A DNA stretch of 64,000 nucleotides, taken from Lepisosteus oculatus. Its lineage: Eukaryota; Chordata; Actinopteri; Semionotiformes; Lepisosteidae. The DNA lies in assembly GCF_040954835.1 (NCBI RefSeq), contig NC_090700.1, positions 19,883,501-19,947,500 of the forward strand, in the 5' to 3' direction. The position numbers and the translations under genes are program-made. The notes beneath the pieces were generated by a model. It worked only from the letters and a program-made list of their open reading frames with translations, searched no databases and was not told where the DNA came from. Every line of letters starts with the position of its first letter. The first letter of the stretch is position 1. Below are positions 32,080-45,634 of this stretch, piece after piece.

Positions 32080-35000
32080 ATGTACGGCTTTGATGGGGGC
32101 TCGTTTAAGATCCAGAAGGGGTCTTTCCTTAATATAGTTTATTACATCTTTCTCGTGTGGACCAAAGAAATGCACGCTTTAGCAGACTTTTCGGGTAAGT
32201 CTTTTTGTTTTCCCCGCTCCTAAGTGATCTCCTTTCCCTGTAGCAAAATTGGCGTACTTATTTTATTTTCAAGACATAAACTTTATTTTTCTGTATATTT
32301 AACATATAACCTTACTTTTCATAAGGTTACGGCATAGGAATGAATTGTCACTTTTGGTCGAAGAATGCATGAAAGAGACTTGCGTGTTGATCCAGGCTCG
32401 AATAGAATAAGGATAAAATAATGTGGGTATATAAGAATGAAATATAATATAATGTGTATTAAGAACGAAACAAGCGATTACTGATGTTTTTTTAGGAAAT
32501 GTCTGACATATCTAAGTTCCATCAGTATGGATTAAAAAAGACAATTGACAATTTGAAACAAAATACAGTAAAAACCTACAGTAAAATTCACATTCCCAAT
32601 TTTCGAAGAGTGGGAGATTACTCCATTTATTGAAATATTTTATGTTTGAATCGTGTGTTGTAGGTTACTTGTCTAGGATTATAAAAAGCCATTCAGTTTA
32701 CGCCTGCGATGGGGAGAGCCTGTATCTCCAATGTCCGAGACACTCCACCATCACGGTCCTGTCAGCATTATACGGACGCTCTGAACCCGAGCTTTGCCGA
32801 AGTCCTGCTTACTCTTTGGAGAGAGCAGGTAACCAAACCTGCTCATCGTTAACTGCTTTGCAGGTAACTATGCATTTTCTGAAATAAATACCACTACACC
32901 TGTACTTCACTCGCACAAATCTCATACGTGATTAGTATGAAAGAAAACGCACCTAAAAGCATTCAGACCACTTCTTACTCGAAGCATTTTTGTGTGCGCG
33001 CAGGTCTTTTAACACTTTCATTCCAAAATGTTGACGGAACAAGTCCCTGGCCAAGTGTGTGCTTAGCCACAACATTGACAGTCTGTTTCTGCCAGGTACC
33101 CACTGCCAGCCTTTGGTTCTGAGGCAAACAGACCAGCTCTGCTTTTCCTCTTTTCTGGCTGGTCAAATTACTTTCTTAATATAATTTCTAGTAGTACTCT
33201 GGTAACAGGTGCATGAAATTATTTGTTTTTTTTTATAAGTAAAAATGGCTGGTCAAAATGGAATATTTTGGCAAAATGTGTTTTAAACCAATCTGTCTTA
33301 CTCTTTAGAAGCTTCTGGATGAGTGTCAGGGATATCGTGCCTGTCAGCTTCTGGTCAGCAACCATGTTTTTGGACGTGACCCTTGTCCTGGGACACCCAA
33401 ATATCTTCTGGTGTCTTACAAATGCAAACCAAGTAAGTGATTCTTTCAAAACTGGTGAACGCACGTTTTAGGTTCAATTCTGTACTGTGGTGCCTTCTGT
33501 GAAGAGTTTGCGTGTTCACCCTGTGTTTCTGTGGGATTTTGCTGGGAGTTTTTTCCCATCTTTCAATGGCATGTTGGATAGGTTAATTATTGTCTCTAAA
33601 TTGAGTACACTCAGGGTCTTAAGACCAGGTATAGTCCTACCTTGCACTCTATGCTTACAGGATAGACGTGTGATTGCCATGACCTTTAACAGGAATAATA
33701 ATGATTATATCTATGACATAGATTATATCTATGACATTTATCTTTTAACTTAGAAATTAATGTTTTTATGTGTAGTACCCTGGCCTCTTTCAGGAAATGA
33801 CTGGATATCCTGAGATTAATTACCAAGTGAAAAACCAAAAAAGATAGATGGGCCATTCTTACATACTCTGTGTTTTTTCTTCTCCCAGCTGAGCACAAGG
33901 CCAAAATCGCATGTGAAAATGAGCAACTGAAACTCCACTGCAAATCCCCTCGTGTGATAAACATCTACTCTGCTGTCTATGGAAGGCAACTGGAAGAAGA
34001 CAACATCTGCTCTTCACAAGGAAATTCACCTCTTTTTGGTGAGGTCATAAAAGCAAACAGTAGGATACTGCAGAATGAAGGCATTTATCACAAAAAGCAA
34101 GACACTTTGCCACTAATTGGTGTCTCCTGTAATGTTTGGTCTAAGAAAGTTTACATTACTGCAGTAGAAAACATGTAGAAAACAAGGTCCTTCACTGTAA
34201 CACTGTCAGCTCATGTCTAATTTTTAAATGTTGTAGTAGTAGGCCGTCTTACTGCTTAAAGTGTTAACATCTTCCTTTATATTCTCTGCAGAATGTTTAG
34301 ACCACAGTGCCGTGCACTTCGTGTCGAAGATTTGCTACGCCAAACAGAAGTGCGTTATTTTGGTTGACGACAAACACTTCAGGAACCCATGCTTCCCAGG
34401 AACAAGAAAGTATCTCAGCATTGTGTATGCCTGTGGTATGAGTAATATCCCTTTCTTAACAAGAGAAAGAGAATAGTTACAGTGTTTACGTGAGGGATAC
34501 ACTGTGGGTTATTATTTGGTTATATAAAAGATCGTCGAAGGGAGGTTACAGACAAGAAGAGGGAATTTGGCTCATTTAGTAGTTAGAAGCTAAGTGAACT
34601 GAGGACCTCATCCATCCATTTCTTTAAAGAACCCAGGGTTTCAGCTTCAACCATATGGCTGGATAGCCTGTTCCCTACTCTCACGACCCTAAGTGTAAGG
34701 AAGTGCCTCCTTCTCTCAGATTTAAGTGAACTTGCACATAGTTTCCATTTTGTTGACTGCTAGTTTGGGTTCTACTGCTAATTCTGAAGAAGTTTACAGG
34801 GTTAATTGTGAATACCTTTGAGGATTTTGAATACTGGAATTGGGTACTTGCAGTCTTTCCCTCAAGCCTGGGTGTTCTTCTCTGGAAGAATATACAATAT
34901 TCTTAATGTGGGTTACTACTTTATTAAACAATTCTAACATAACACACATACGTAACTAAGGAAAAAAGTAGTTACATTACGCAGTTTGTGTGACTGAACT

Positions 35001-37521
35001 TTCAGGGTAGCTGATAAACTGAAGACAAAATACCACTTAACATATTGTATCAGAAAGCAAATATTTTCCTTCTGTGGGTCAGATGTAATAGCATATACAT
35101 TTGCCATTGTACTTTAACTACCATTGAGACTTCCTGTAAATCTTCCTGTAAGAGATGAAAATAGTCTACCTATTGTAATACTGTCAAAGTTTGAAGTAAA
35201 CATTTATAACTTGCTTTTAGTATCATGTTAAATATCAGCATAATAATACAACATGACCGTATTTGCTCCAAATTATAGTTTTATTAAAACAAATGAAAGT
35301 TTATGAAAACAGAACCAACGAGGAACAGGTACCCCTAGATGGTACCCAAGTACCCAAGAATTAACATAATGCACAATATTGGACTTGATTCTTGACCTAG
35401 ACTTTAAATGAAAACATGCTGCAGTAAATAATGTGTCACACTTTTTAACAGCAAAGCCACAAAAAGAACATATACAGTAATCACTCAATTTCTAATTAAA
35501 CTAATTCAAATTTCTGCCATGTTTTTTCCTTATGTCTTTACTAAAATTCACATTTGGTCTCTTATAAAACCTCTTCTGATAACATCGTCTGCATAGAGAA
35601 ATTTGCAAAAGTGCATTGCCTGAGTATAAACTACAACTATAAAGTATAGCATTAATAATTATTAATTATTTTGTATGGGTAACTCACAACTAAAATAATA
35701 AAATTAGGAAAAATTAAGGAATAAAGACCTCTGAATCTAAGGAATAAATGCTTTACATCAATATTTTCATACCACTATCCATGGTTATTCCTATCTAAAT
35801 ATACCCTATATCAAACAGCAGAAGCATGTTAGAAACTGCTGCTTTAAAAAAATCTTGAATCTGTGCCAGGCTCAGAAATGCATTGTGTTTTTCTGACAGT
35901 TCCTTGGATATTGCTTAGAGAAGCTGATCCAAGCGTGTTGAATCCTACCTCAGCTCCCAAAAAAAATGATGGAAAAGGTAAGCTTCTAACAGTAATCTGA
36001 GTATTGGTACACTAAGAAAAAACAACACTGAAGTGAAATATACAAATGAAATGGTTACATATTACTGCATTATATATATAGTGGTAAAAAATAATTAGTG
36101 CCCTACAATGGACTAGAGTGCTCTCAGGGTCTATGGATATGAATTAGTCATACTTATTTCAAAACACTACTTTTAATCATGCTTAGTATTGATTAGCTCA
36201 AGACAGCCAACCACCAAACAGCCATTTGGTCCTTATTACGGGGTCATCAGCATGGTAAAGCTAAATCTTGATCACTGAAACAGGATGAATGTGACCCTTA
36301 ATACAAAACAGCTTTTGCAGTTAGGGCAGATCAAAATTAGATGGTACTGAGCTGACATTCAGATGAGGTGTAACCTTTTAGTTTTAAAAGGAAAACATTC
36401 TTTGGCCAGGGCTATAACTTTTTGATCTAGTTAAGGATTGTACTCATATCTACTGTCATACTGTATCTGTACTTGTTTCTGAATGTGCGATCAGGCAGAT
36501 TGGATATTAGCACATATATATATGGAATATATATGGAATCTACTTAAGTGTATAAAAGCATTTTCAATTCTATGAGATAGAAAAAATAGAAACATTGAAT
36601 TAATCGAAAGTATATGGCACACATACGTCAGAGAAATGGAACCAAACTGAAGATCATAATACAAGGATTGGAAAATTGGAATAAAAGATATCAAAAGAAG
36701 CATATGCCAGACTTTTTCCATTGTTAGAACACGATCATTGTCAGTTGTGGGAGTTGTGCATTCTTTTCAAGAAAAACAAATTGTGCATCACTTTCTTTTA
36801 TTGTTTTGATGACAAATAGGGCTAATTCTAAAACCCAAAGGATCAAGGCACCCAGACAACAGCAACATTATTGTAAGCAACACTCTGATGACATACGGTT
36901 ACATAAAAGGTAGGGGCATGGTTTGATTGTGATTACATTGTGCAGGATAGTTGGTATTAAAAGAGTAAAAAAAGTAATATATAACTGATCTACTTTGTGC
37001 TTTGCTCTCCAGAATTTCATAAGCATAGTGTTTTAGATGTTTTTGAAATGATCCAAGTTCACATGCTGTAGATATAGATAAGATTGTGAAATACACCTTT
37101 ACAATAGTAATGGCTCAGTGCTCTCTTTTCTTCAGAGCATGCTGAAAGAGCTGCACTGCTGTTCATTTCCAGCGTGTGCCTGGGGCTGCTGTGTGCTCTC
37201 TGCGCCCTGGCAGTGCAGGTGTCCTGTCTGGGGGGCCCGAGAGCTCACCGGCAGCAGAAGAGCCTGGTTGCGGAGGAAGGAGGGAAGGATGAAGAAGAGT
37301 CTGAGGAAGACTCAGAGCACAACAGCTCTACGGTCTCCAGTGTGAGGAAGGGTCTCGGCCCCAGTGAAGCCCAGGACACTGCCGAAGCAGCTGACATGGC
37401 AGAGAGGATAGCGAGGCGCGACCGAATCCTGCTAGAGATCTGGATGAACACCTGCTTGAATGGGACCAAAGATTCAAGCCAGTATTCCACAGAAAACTGG
37501 ACACGTGCTCCATCTCATTAG
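32080..37521 (+). CDS. EVA1C: EVA1C, SUEL-lectin-domain single-pass membrane protein
   Basis: Coding exons: 32080-32194, 32664-32863, 33309-33432, 33889-34038, 34292-34435, 35900-35977, 36820-36909, 37136-37521. Together they are 1,287 nt and encode 428 aa, all junctions in phase. EVA1C is a heparin- and Slit-binding surface protein, a relative of C. elegans EVA-1. Exon 1 gives a hydrophobic signal segment (FLNIVYYIFLVW) before ADFSGYLSRI. Two galactose-binding-type (SUEL) lectin domains follow: YACDGESLYLQCP to KYLLVSYKC (exons 2-3), and IACENEQLKLHC to KYLSIVYAC (exons 4-5), with the family's cysteines and IYSAVYGR. Exon 8 encodes the membrane span (ALLFISSVCLGLLCALCALAVQ), an acidic patch (EEESEEDSE) and a C-terminal MAERIARRDRILLEIWMN that resembles the human tail. 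An in-frame stop precedes the ATG. The gene is complete, divergent from URB1 and convergent with CFAP298. Confidence 0.94.
33485..33600 (+). repeat. Interspersed repeat family A (decayed)
   Basis: Contains 'gaagagtttgcgtgttcacc' and 'ggataggttaattattgtc', a worn plus-oriented version of the family A middle module. It is in EVA1C intron 3. Confidence 0.45.
34560..34890 (-). repeat. LINE 3'-end relic
   Basis: Read on the minus strand it carries 'ggcacttccttacacttagg' and 'gaaatggatggatgaggtcc', the same kind of decayed LINE C-terminal sequence as 14600-14930. It lies in EVA1C intron 5. Confidence 0.45.
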
Positions 37522-40280
37522 ACAACATCTCACTGGCTGCATTCAGAATGAAATAAGAGCACCAGAGTACTCCAAAAGAATTTCCTTACTCCTCAAGAGA
37601 CTATAAATGCCATTGCAAAATCTGAAATACAGTGATTAAGAAGGTTATATTTTGACTGAACTTATGTCTGGGGCCACATCATATTGCATTAATCACTGTG
37701 TACTCTATCCACCAAAGACTGACTCAAAACAAATGTTTTTTTTCCAGATGTGTTTTTCTAAGTCCATGAAAGCCGAAAGATCTTTCTGTATGAGGAAGAG
37801 AAACTTTCTAATATCTGGGGGGGAGGGAGGAGGTTCTGTTCTGTCGTGGATGTTCTGCAGGAGACATTCAGAACATCCACAGGAAATCTGTCATTGGAAT
37901 GCTCCTTTCAGGGCCAGATTCAATACAGGTCAGCCTATGGCAGGAAGGCGGCGATAGCACACACACACAAGTAGCATTACTTAATGCTTGATAAAGTCTC
38001 TGCAAAAGCAGGCGGCCAGTGATCAAGCATGAACTATGTTAATCATTGTTAACCATATGAAACCAGCACAAATACTATCCTGCACTTCACTCACAGGGAT
38101 AGCAGGTTACGTGGCATTAAAGCTGAAAAGATTTATAACTACCTGGTATCTGTTGCTACTTTTTTTTCTCTTAAAGAATGTCAACAGAAATTAATTTCAC
38201 TCTTTTGCCTAAGTTGCCTTAGCTGTGCTGTCGAAATGAATTCTTCATATTCAGTAGCTTTCATCCCAGTATGTTTGGCTAACATCTTAATCTGGAAAAT
38301 AGGCACCAAAACCTGAAAAAAAAAACTTTTTAACTACAAATCAAAATGAGTTAAAGACAAAGTTACCGGCAAAATCAACTGTCCACTGCTTGAAGCTCTG
38401 AACAGATAGGAGGACAAGCTGATAAAGGATAGAGAACAGGAAGTGTTTATTTTTAAAAAATGTGTCTCTCCATTCCATGAGTTACTAGCAATCAGATGTC
38501 ATTTTAACTACATCTGTTTGGAACTTTTTTTTGATGTATGAATATATGAAATCGAACATAATGCATCTACACAATCTTGTAGCTTACAAATGGAATGGGC
38601 TTTAAAAACATTTGGGAGCCCTTTCAAAATTAAATGCTACTTCTAAAGGAATATACATGACATTCTCCATATTCTTGTAAATGTAATTAGCAGATACGGA
38701 GAGTATGGCGAAATTGATTAAAATGTTGGAGATGTAACACCATTCAATGAAACAGAAACAGTGACAAGAGGAAGTGAATCAGTATTTACATTTGTGTTTT
38801 CATTATGGTTCACTAATTTCCTGATCTCAGCAGCTTGTCATACCTTTATAACACTGTTTTTAAGTTTCTGCAGTGAAAAACAAAATACTGTAACATGGTG
38901 AAGGTTTGGATTCTTCAGCCTTATGCTTTGTAGAGTGAATGTCTTTCACCTACACTTACAGGGGGAGTGCATAATATGGCAATATCATTTGTATAAAGAG
39001 CTGAAGGGTTTTCTTATTGCGAGTGCCAAGAGTGCAGACAAAGAGAGGAAAGGTGTTGCATCCTACTCCCGGGTATTGAAGGAACTCAAATTCCAAATGA
39101 CAAAATACAGAAGACATTTAAAGCTGATTTCACAAACTGTGGTAGGCTGCTCTCCCATTGCCTGTCTGTCAGTATTTAAACAAAATAAAATACTCACCAC
39201 TTTTTAGTCACTTCCTTAAAACCAGCAAATAAATATATACAGCAAATTAACAATCGGAAGGGAGGCAACATTATGCATCATCCTCTCTTGGGGCCTCTAT
39301 TCAATTTTTAAAGAAGGAATTATTTTACCTTACTGAAAAGTACTACACATGACTTCACTTTTCCATGTTACCAACCCCAAATATTCTACCATTAATCTTG
39401 TATGTGCACAGAATCTATATGATTAGACTCCAACTTGGCCTTGAACTAAAACCGCATCTGTCATAAAGGGGTCAAAAAGCTAGATGTAAATATGTATGTA
39501 GATGTATATTGGCATGTTGCAAAATGAACAGAAGAAAAACATTTGTTTAAGTGGTACAGTAAATCCTTCAAGAAACATATTACTGGGCTGAGAAACCCCT
39601 ATCTCACCGTGCAACAAAACTTGCCTGTGTCAGTCTACTCCACATTACTGATTAAGAAACAGGATCCTACACTCTAGAATTTAGAGCATCAAAGAAATGT
39701 TTTTATGTGTCACGGTGTAGTGCTTTTACATTAAGGAAACCTTAGTTTTTATGTTGATATACTTGTATATACACACACCCATACAGCATACAGTTGTAGT
39801 AAATGGTACTCTCACTCTCTACAAAATACATATAGTAACAGCAGTTATGGATACAGAAGGATAACATATATAATGCTGGGGAAAATGGTATGAAGACTTA
39901 ATCCACATTATACTGCAGTTTTGGTAATATAATTCTTAAATCCTTATGTTTATTTTTAATAATAAAAGCATTCACAAATTTAGACATTGTTCCAACACAG
40001 CTGTTACTATATAAGTTAAGATTGCTAGGCAGCCAATACAGATATCTGTTTTTACCGATAAAAAGAATTATGCAAAAAATGATAAAAGTAATTTTTATAT
40101 ATAAGTTTTATTTCTATGCACCTCAGGAAAAATAAATAAGGGGTATTCACAGTTTAGGTTGATCGCTGGGAAATGTTATATAAAAACCTATATTAACAGA
40201 GTTGCAAAGCATTCAAGAAAAATCACTCCAAATGTCAGAGGTACTACGATGAAAGCGTGACTAAGCTGTAATTTTCTGAC
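37522..40280. other. Convergent intergenic DNA: 3' ends of EVA1C and CFAP298
   Basis: No supported coding exon. The first part is likely EVA1C 3' UTR; candidate AATAAA signals occur at 39184-39189 and further on, but none can be chosen from sequence alone. The right end carries the CFAP298 polyadenylation signal on the minus strand. No clear mobile element is visible. Confidence 0.45.
40107..40112 (-). other. Polyadenylation signal AATAAA for CFAP298
   Basis: TTTATT on the plus strand reads AATAAA on the minus strand, about 170 bp after the CFAP298 stop codon, a normal distance for a short 3' UTR. Confidence 0.5.
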
Positions 40281-43200
40281 TTATCGGGGCGCCCATCTGA
40301 TATTGGCGAGACCCTGAAACTGCCTCTTCAGCGCTTGTCTGTCTGCCCAGTCAGAGTTAAGGTGTGAATCATCATCAGCTTCTTCCAGTTTCTAGAATCA
40401 AAAGGAGTGTTCACAGAAGAATTTAAGGATCTTAAAATGCAAAAGCAATCTGAAAGTTTCAAAATGATATAGACTGCTTATTATAAAGTACAAGGAATGT
40501 AATAGCTGCAGATAATTAAATGTATCACCACATTGTGTGTTAAAAACACCATTAACAAGGCAGAAAGAGAACCTGCTTTCTACCTTTTGTTTTCTCAGGC
40601 CTACTCAACCTCTGGATTGCAGGAAAATCTTATCTGTGGTACACAGGATATTCATACAGTATAAGATAGATACTTTATTGATCCCGTGAGGGAAATTGCA
40701 GAAGGATATTCAAGGATAAGGATATTAAATAGATACAGAATATTAGATGTTTAAAAAAAAGATCATACAATTGTTGTGGCAAACTGATATTTCAGCATTT
40801 TTAGCCCAGAAACATTATCTGTTATTGTTGTGTTACTGTACTGTAACATTTTCAGTTCAGGGCGTGTGGTCTGTAAATATTGTGCACAGAGTTCAGAATA
40901 AATTTTGTTATGGGGAGATAAATGGGTTAAGCCAAAGAAATGTAAAAGAAACACCTACCTTTAGGTCCTCTTGACGCTTGTAGTAATGCAGCATCATCTG
41001 CTTCTGATCCTCTGCACTAATCACTGGCTCACGAGCAGGAGCTCCTTGTCCTCGCTTGTTCATATAGAATATGAGATTATACATCATTATTTTCCAAAGA
41101 TAATAACAATGTTCAAAATGTAAAACACTACTGGATAAAGACGTAGAGCACCACATCCATTATCACACAATTAGTCCATTTCCATTTCACCACCAATAAT
41201 TTTAGGACTCGTGTGCCAAATTAAAAACAACCAAAAGATCTCCTGTACCACAACTTATTAGGCAATAATGTGCCCGTCACAAAACTAAAACAAAAAACTT
41301 GATCTACCATGTCTTGTTGCCACAGCTTGTGAACAGGAGGCTTCCCAGACAAAATACAGGGTAAAGGGCATTTTATGCCTTTACCACACTCACTTCACAT
41401 TATGTGTGATACATTCTTCAATAATAGTACATGAATGAAAGAGGTATGTGTTACAGTTTACCATATACCTTCTGTATCTTCACCACAATTTTTGTCTTCT
41501 CATTTTTTCCCACATATTCTTGTAGTTTTTTCCCCCTTTGCAACTCCTTTGCTGCCCACCACAGTTGCGACTCTTCTGGAGGAATCACCTGCAATGCTGC
41601 CTTAAAGTACCAAAAAAAAAATAAAGTGATGTGGAAGTGTGATAGAGAACAAAATAAAATATATATATATGCATAAACAGAACTTAAAAGATATAATCTA
41701 CACTGAAATATGAAATAGTGCATTAATTTCCATGTTGTTACAGCTCTGTTTTCAGTGACATGAATGTAATCATTGTTTTCCCTGCTAAGGTCCAGAAAGT
41801 TTTTACTATGAAGTCCACCACACTCTGTTTCAGAGACCTTTTCGAGATCATTCCTCTTGGGCTGTGGCTTTGTGCAGATGTGCATGTTTGATTACTGTGG
41901 GGAAATATGTTCAAGTACATCCAACTGTTGTGGCCTGTGTGTTTATCATCATGTCAAATGTCCTTACTGTTCTATTGCTATTAGTGGTGGGTCCCAATCT
42001 TTATATTCATTTAATGAAGATTGCTAAATTAAATGGTTTGGAATTACACTACTTTAGTCATGTCTCAGCCTGGAGTGCCAGATCAATTTGCTGTCCTGGA
42101 TGTTACCAGTTTGACCAGTCCATGTCACTGATGGGCACTTACTGTGCACCAGCAGCCGGTATTGCAGGCACAGGGCTGAACAGGCTTGCCTGCAACTGGT
42201 GGCTCTTTGAGAAAATATATATATATACTAAGTATCACCTTTATCTTGCCAAGGCTAATCTAATGAAATGGATCACAGGGTATCTACCTGTGTGCCTGAG
42301 AGGTCTTCTTGATCTTCAAACTCCATCCTGATTGGGTCATGTGGAGGAAGCCCCATTGGATAAACTATCATAACTGCACCCCGGAGTTGATCAAGGGCAT
42401 CTTTTATCATCTCCAGAGTTACACATACATTGGCTTGAACTTGTTTCTGAAAAAGACATTTCAAACAGCTTTAGTACAAATCAGTCTAAAAAAACTACTA
42501 AAAGTTTCCACTTATTGAAATATAGTCCTGTACAACTGTCTGTATAACATTTGTACCAACTTCCCAATGTCTGTCATAGTTTACTCATCATCTTACACAT
42601 TTAAAAGCAGATATGTTGAAACAAGACTTCTTAATCAAAATAACCTGTAGAATGATACACACTTCATCTGACTGAGTAATTAGCAGTCAGAGGGAGATAA
42701 AAACCACGAGGAGGAAGAAAGCTGTCAGGATAAGCTGTTTGCATAGAATAAAACAGTCTTCTGGTTAATTGAGAGGCTTATAAGAACAGCAAAAAGGAAA
42801 ACTGTTACAGTCTGTGTCTAGACTCCAGGCTGTAAGGAGGTAGTGAATGAGAGCTGTGGTGCAGCTGTGGGAGAGCTGTGGAAGTTTTCTTTAGTAACGG
42901 ACTGAGGTGGCTTACAGGTCTGTGAGAAAATACAGGAAAACACCACCTGTCCAGCTCCTGTGATGCTTGTTTGGTAGTTTGTTAGCTAGGCTCCATGGGG
43001 TTGAAATGCCAAAAAAAAGAAAGGGCCAGCTGAACCAGATCTAACAGGATGTGTCAGTAGCTAGATGATTAAGGGATCACCTGGTACAGTAGGTAGCAGT
43101 GTATCTTCTCTCCACAGCTGAGAGAGGAGTCTAGATAGCACAAGATGAGTCTTGAATACTCCCTGGGCCTCACACCATCAGCAAACAGATGTAATCACAC

Positions 43201-45113
43201 AATCAGACCAGGTGTGTCTCACTCTACATTTTTTTTTCCTTTCAAAGCTATCTCCCACTACCTCACACATACTTTACATAGGTTAAATGCATACAACAAG
43301 GCAATGCCCAGAGGTAAACCAAAATATCTTGCTGAAGAAGCAAGGAGAGAAATTACACATCACTGTGTAATCAGTAAGGAGTTTTTTTTGCTGTCAGGAA
43401 CCATTAATCCACAACCATTTTGTTGTAAAATATAAAATTCTGTATATTTCAAAAGTTAATAAATACAGGTGTCAAAATATGGATTTTTAAAGAAAAACTC
43501 TTACCTTAGAAATTAATGCATTAGCTTCCTCTATTGTTTTTTTTAAAACTTGTTTCATTTTTTCATTTGGAGCTGGAACGAGAAAAGTCATCGTAAAAAT
43601 TACTAAGAAAAGAAGAGGAATATAATTTATAAAATCAAATAATGCTATGATATATAAAATATTGAACTGCAGTTGTATTATACATATTGACAACTATCGG
43701 CACCAGAAATGTCCCTATGTCCCAGTTTTAAAAAAATCCTATTCCAGCTGTGTTATTGGAAAATACTCGTTCTATAATAATTGCTAGGGTCAACCTTATT
43801 TCTTTCTTTCAACACCATGAATGGACCAATCAAACTGCTCCTTGTCTGCTTTTTATTTGGATGAGGCTAAAATATTTGGTGAGTCGTCAAAGTTTAAAAC
43901 CATTAGCCTCGCATGAAGTCTAATTGCCCTTGTTCTTCAGAAAAATATGATTCGTGTTGCTCGTTTTTGTTTTTACTGACATGTGGGCATTTCAAAGAGT
44001 GCATACTAAAAATACCCTCATGCCATCACAGAAATAACAGCCATCTGAGAAAAGACCTATGAGAAAAGACCTTGTTAGAAATGTCTAATTTTACAAGGGC
44101 ACGTCACCATGACAATAAGGAATCTACTCTATGGAATAAAACAGACTTCCCTGAATAAGGGACACTTTTTATGAATACAGAGTAGTTACACATTAGAGGA
44201 GGCCATTTATCCCACCTAGTCGGTTTGGCAGTAGTTAACTGATCCAGGGATCTAGTTCAGCCTTTCTTGAAAGAAACCGGAGGATCGGAAGAAACCGGAG
44301 GATCGGCTTTTTTCATACCCTGGCCATTCCTTCTTCCAATCTCATCCTTTTTTAACTCGGCTCCTCCACAAGGCACACACTTCTCTGCCCACTCATCCCG
44401 CAGCTTCAGGTCCTCGATCTGCTCGTCCGTCAAGCCTTGCATGTTTGGAGGGAGGGTAATCCCATGCTCTGCAAGCTCTTCCATTTCTTGTGACAGTAAA
44501 TATCGGAAAAGATTAGGATACCCACATGACATACCATCACATGAGAAAAACAAAATCACACATATACAACCAATGAGCACACAACAGACTTTTATCCATC
44601 TATCCATTTTCTAACCAATTCATTCAATCCTGGCAAGCAACCGGTGCAAGGCAGGATACACCCTGGACTTAACGCCAGTCCATTGCAGGGCACATACAGA
44701 CACACACACACTCACACCAGGGCCAGTTTTCTCAAAAGCCAATGAACCTTCCGGTATGTTCTTGGACTGTGGGAGGATACACACACAAACACAGAGAGAA
44801 CAAACAAGCTCCATACAGATTCAGAACTGAACCCAGGGCCCCAGCGCTGCGAGGCAGCAATGCACTGTGCTACCGTGCTTCCCAAAGAATATAAAAACAC
44901 AAAATAAAAATGGATGATGACTGGCCCTGACATGCAGCGTATTGCGTGTGTACACAGACAACACAGGGACGCACCTGAACAAATCCTGTCCACTTTGAGT
45001 CTCCCATTATAAATCGCTGTAACCTGGCTGATCAGCTCATCCACCGCAGTGTCAACGGTAGTGTTGAAGAGAAACTGGCTGTCGTCTCCGCGTTTCACGT
45101 GCAACTGGACCAT
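40281..45113 (-). CDS. CFAP298: CFAP298, cilia- and flagella-associated protein 298 (C21orf59/Kurly)
   Basis: Coding exons in transcript order: 45113-44975, 44486-44319, 43572-43505, 42446-42288, 41600-41469, 41054-40959, 40391-40281. They total 873 nt and encode 290 aa, the same length I recall for human. All junctions are in phase. The protein is needed for outer dynein-arm assembly, motile cilia and planar polarity, and acts largely in the cytoplasm. Diagnostic stretches: MVQLHVKRGD at the start, YNGRLKV, ITLPPNMQGLTDEQIEDLKL, KMKQVLKKTIEEA, QLRGAVMIVYPMGLPPHDP, QLWWAAKEL, YVGKNEKTKI and GQGAPAREPVIS. It ends NIRWAPR then TAA at 40283-40281. The gene is complete and convergent with EVA1C. 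Confidence 0.95.
40655..40715. repeat. Short fish repeat tail ('tactttattgatcccgtgag')
   Basis: 'gatactttattgatcccgtg' followed by 'agggaaattgcag' is a frequent 3' tail of fish interspersed repeats. Only this end is present, in CFAP298 intron 6. Confidence 0.45.
44273..44306. repeat. 18-bp tandem duplication next to CFAP298 exon 2 donor
   Basis: 'gaaaccggaggatcgg' occurs twice in tandem with an 18-bp period, 13 bp inside the intron from the exon 2 donor. On the minus strand it stays open as DPPVSS-DPPVS before a stop, so an intron-retaining transcript would gain a short in-frame tail. Confidence 0.7.
44605..44885 (-). repeat. Interspersed repeat family A (long copy)
   Basis: Contains 'gccagtccattgcagggcac', 'ttggactgtgggaggataca' and 'gcgctgcgaggcagcaatgc' on the plus strand, an oriented match to the copies at 8878 and 28585. 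It is in CFAP298 intron 1. Confidence 0.7.
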
Positions 45114-45530
45114 TGCTTAGAATACACTAAAAACAGGTCACGTTTCAGAAAGAACAATAACGAAGGGGGATCGATCTCACTGTAATAGACATTTTAGGCG
45201 TACTTAATCATCGTAAAATGCTGCAGTTATCAAATACACAGAAACATTGGTTACCATGGTTACAAAACACATTTTGTCAATCTTTTTTTTACTAAAAATA
45301 AAAGTACTCAGAATGATAACATTTTCTTTTTCAAACCACTCTTAAGTGTAACATTTACATTTTCATGGAAAAAAAACAAATTTCATTACCTCTTTCCGTA
45401 TTTTCGAAGAGCGAACAAGTAAAACTATCTCCACCAGTGTAACTACAACCAGCCAGTTCTGATGTAAAAACGCTAACGTACAAATACTACTTCCGGTAAA
45501 TTACAAAGTCGTTCCGGAAAATCATGGGGC
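45114..45530 (-). promoter_or_regulatory. Probable CFAP298 promoter / 5' UTR region
   Basis: Upstream of the CFAP298 ATG. Two ETS-type cores are visible, 'acttccggt' (about 45488) and 'ttccggaa' (about 45512), spaced as in many TATA-less promoters. The transcription start is not determined. Confidence 0.3.
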
Positions 45531-45634
45531 TTACCGTATTATCACTGGTATAAACGACAACCTTTGCACACCGTTTCAATAGTGTGGTCGATTTCTTCAA
45601 GCATAATCCAAAAATACAAAATTGAAAACAAATC

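Noticed and set aside
41864-42331. 155-residue plus-strand ORF over CFAP298 exon 4 and intron
   Set aside because: It is antisense to a well-supported CFAP298 exon and has no recognised domain; chance open frame.
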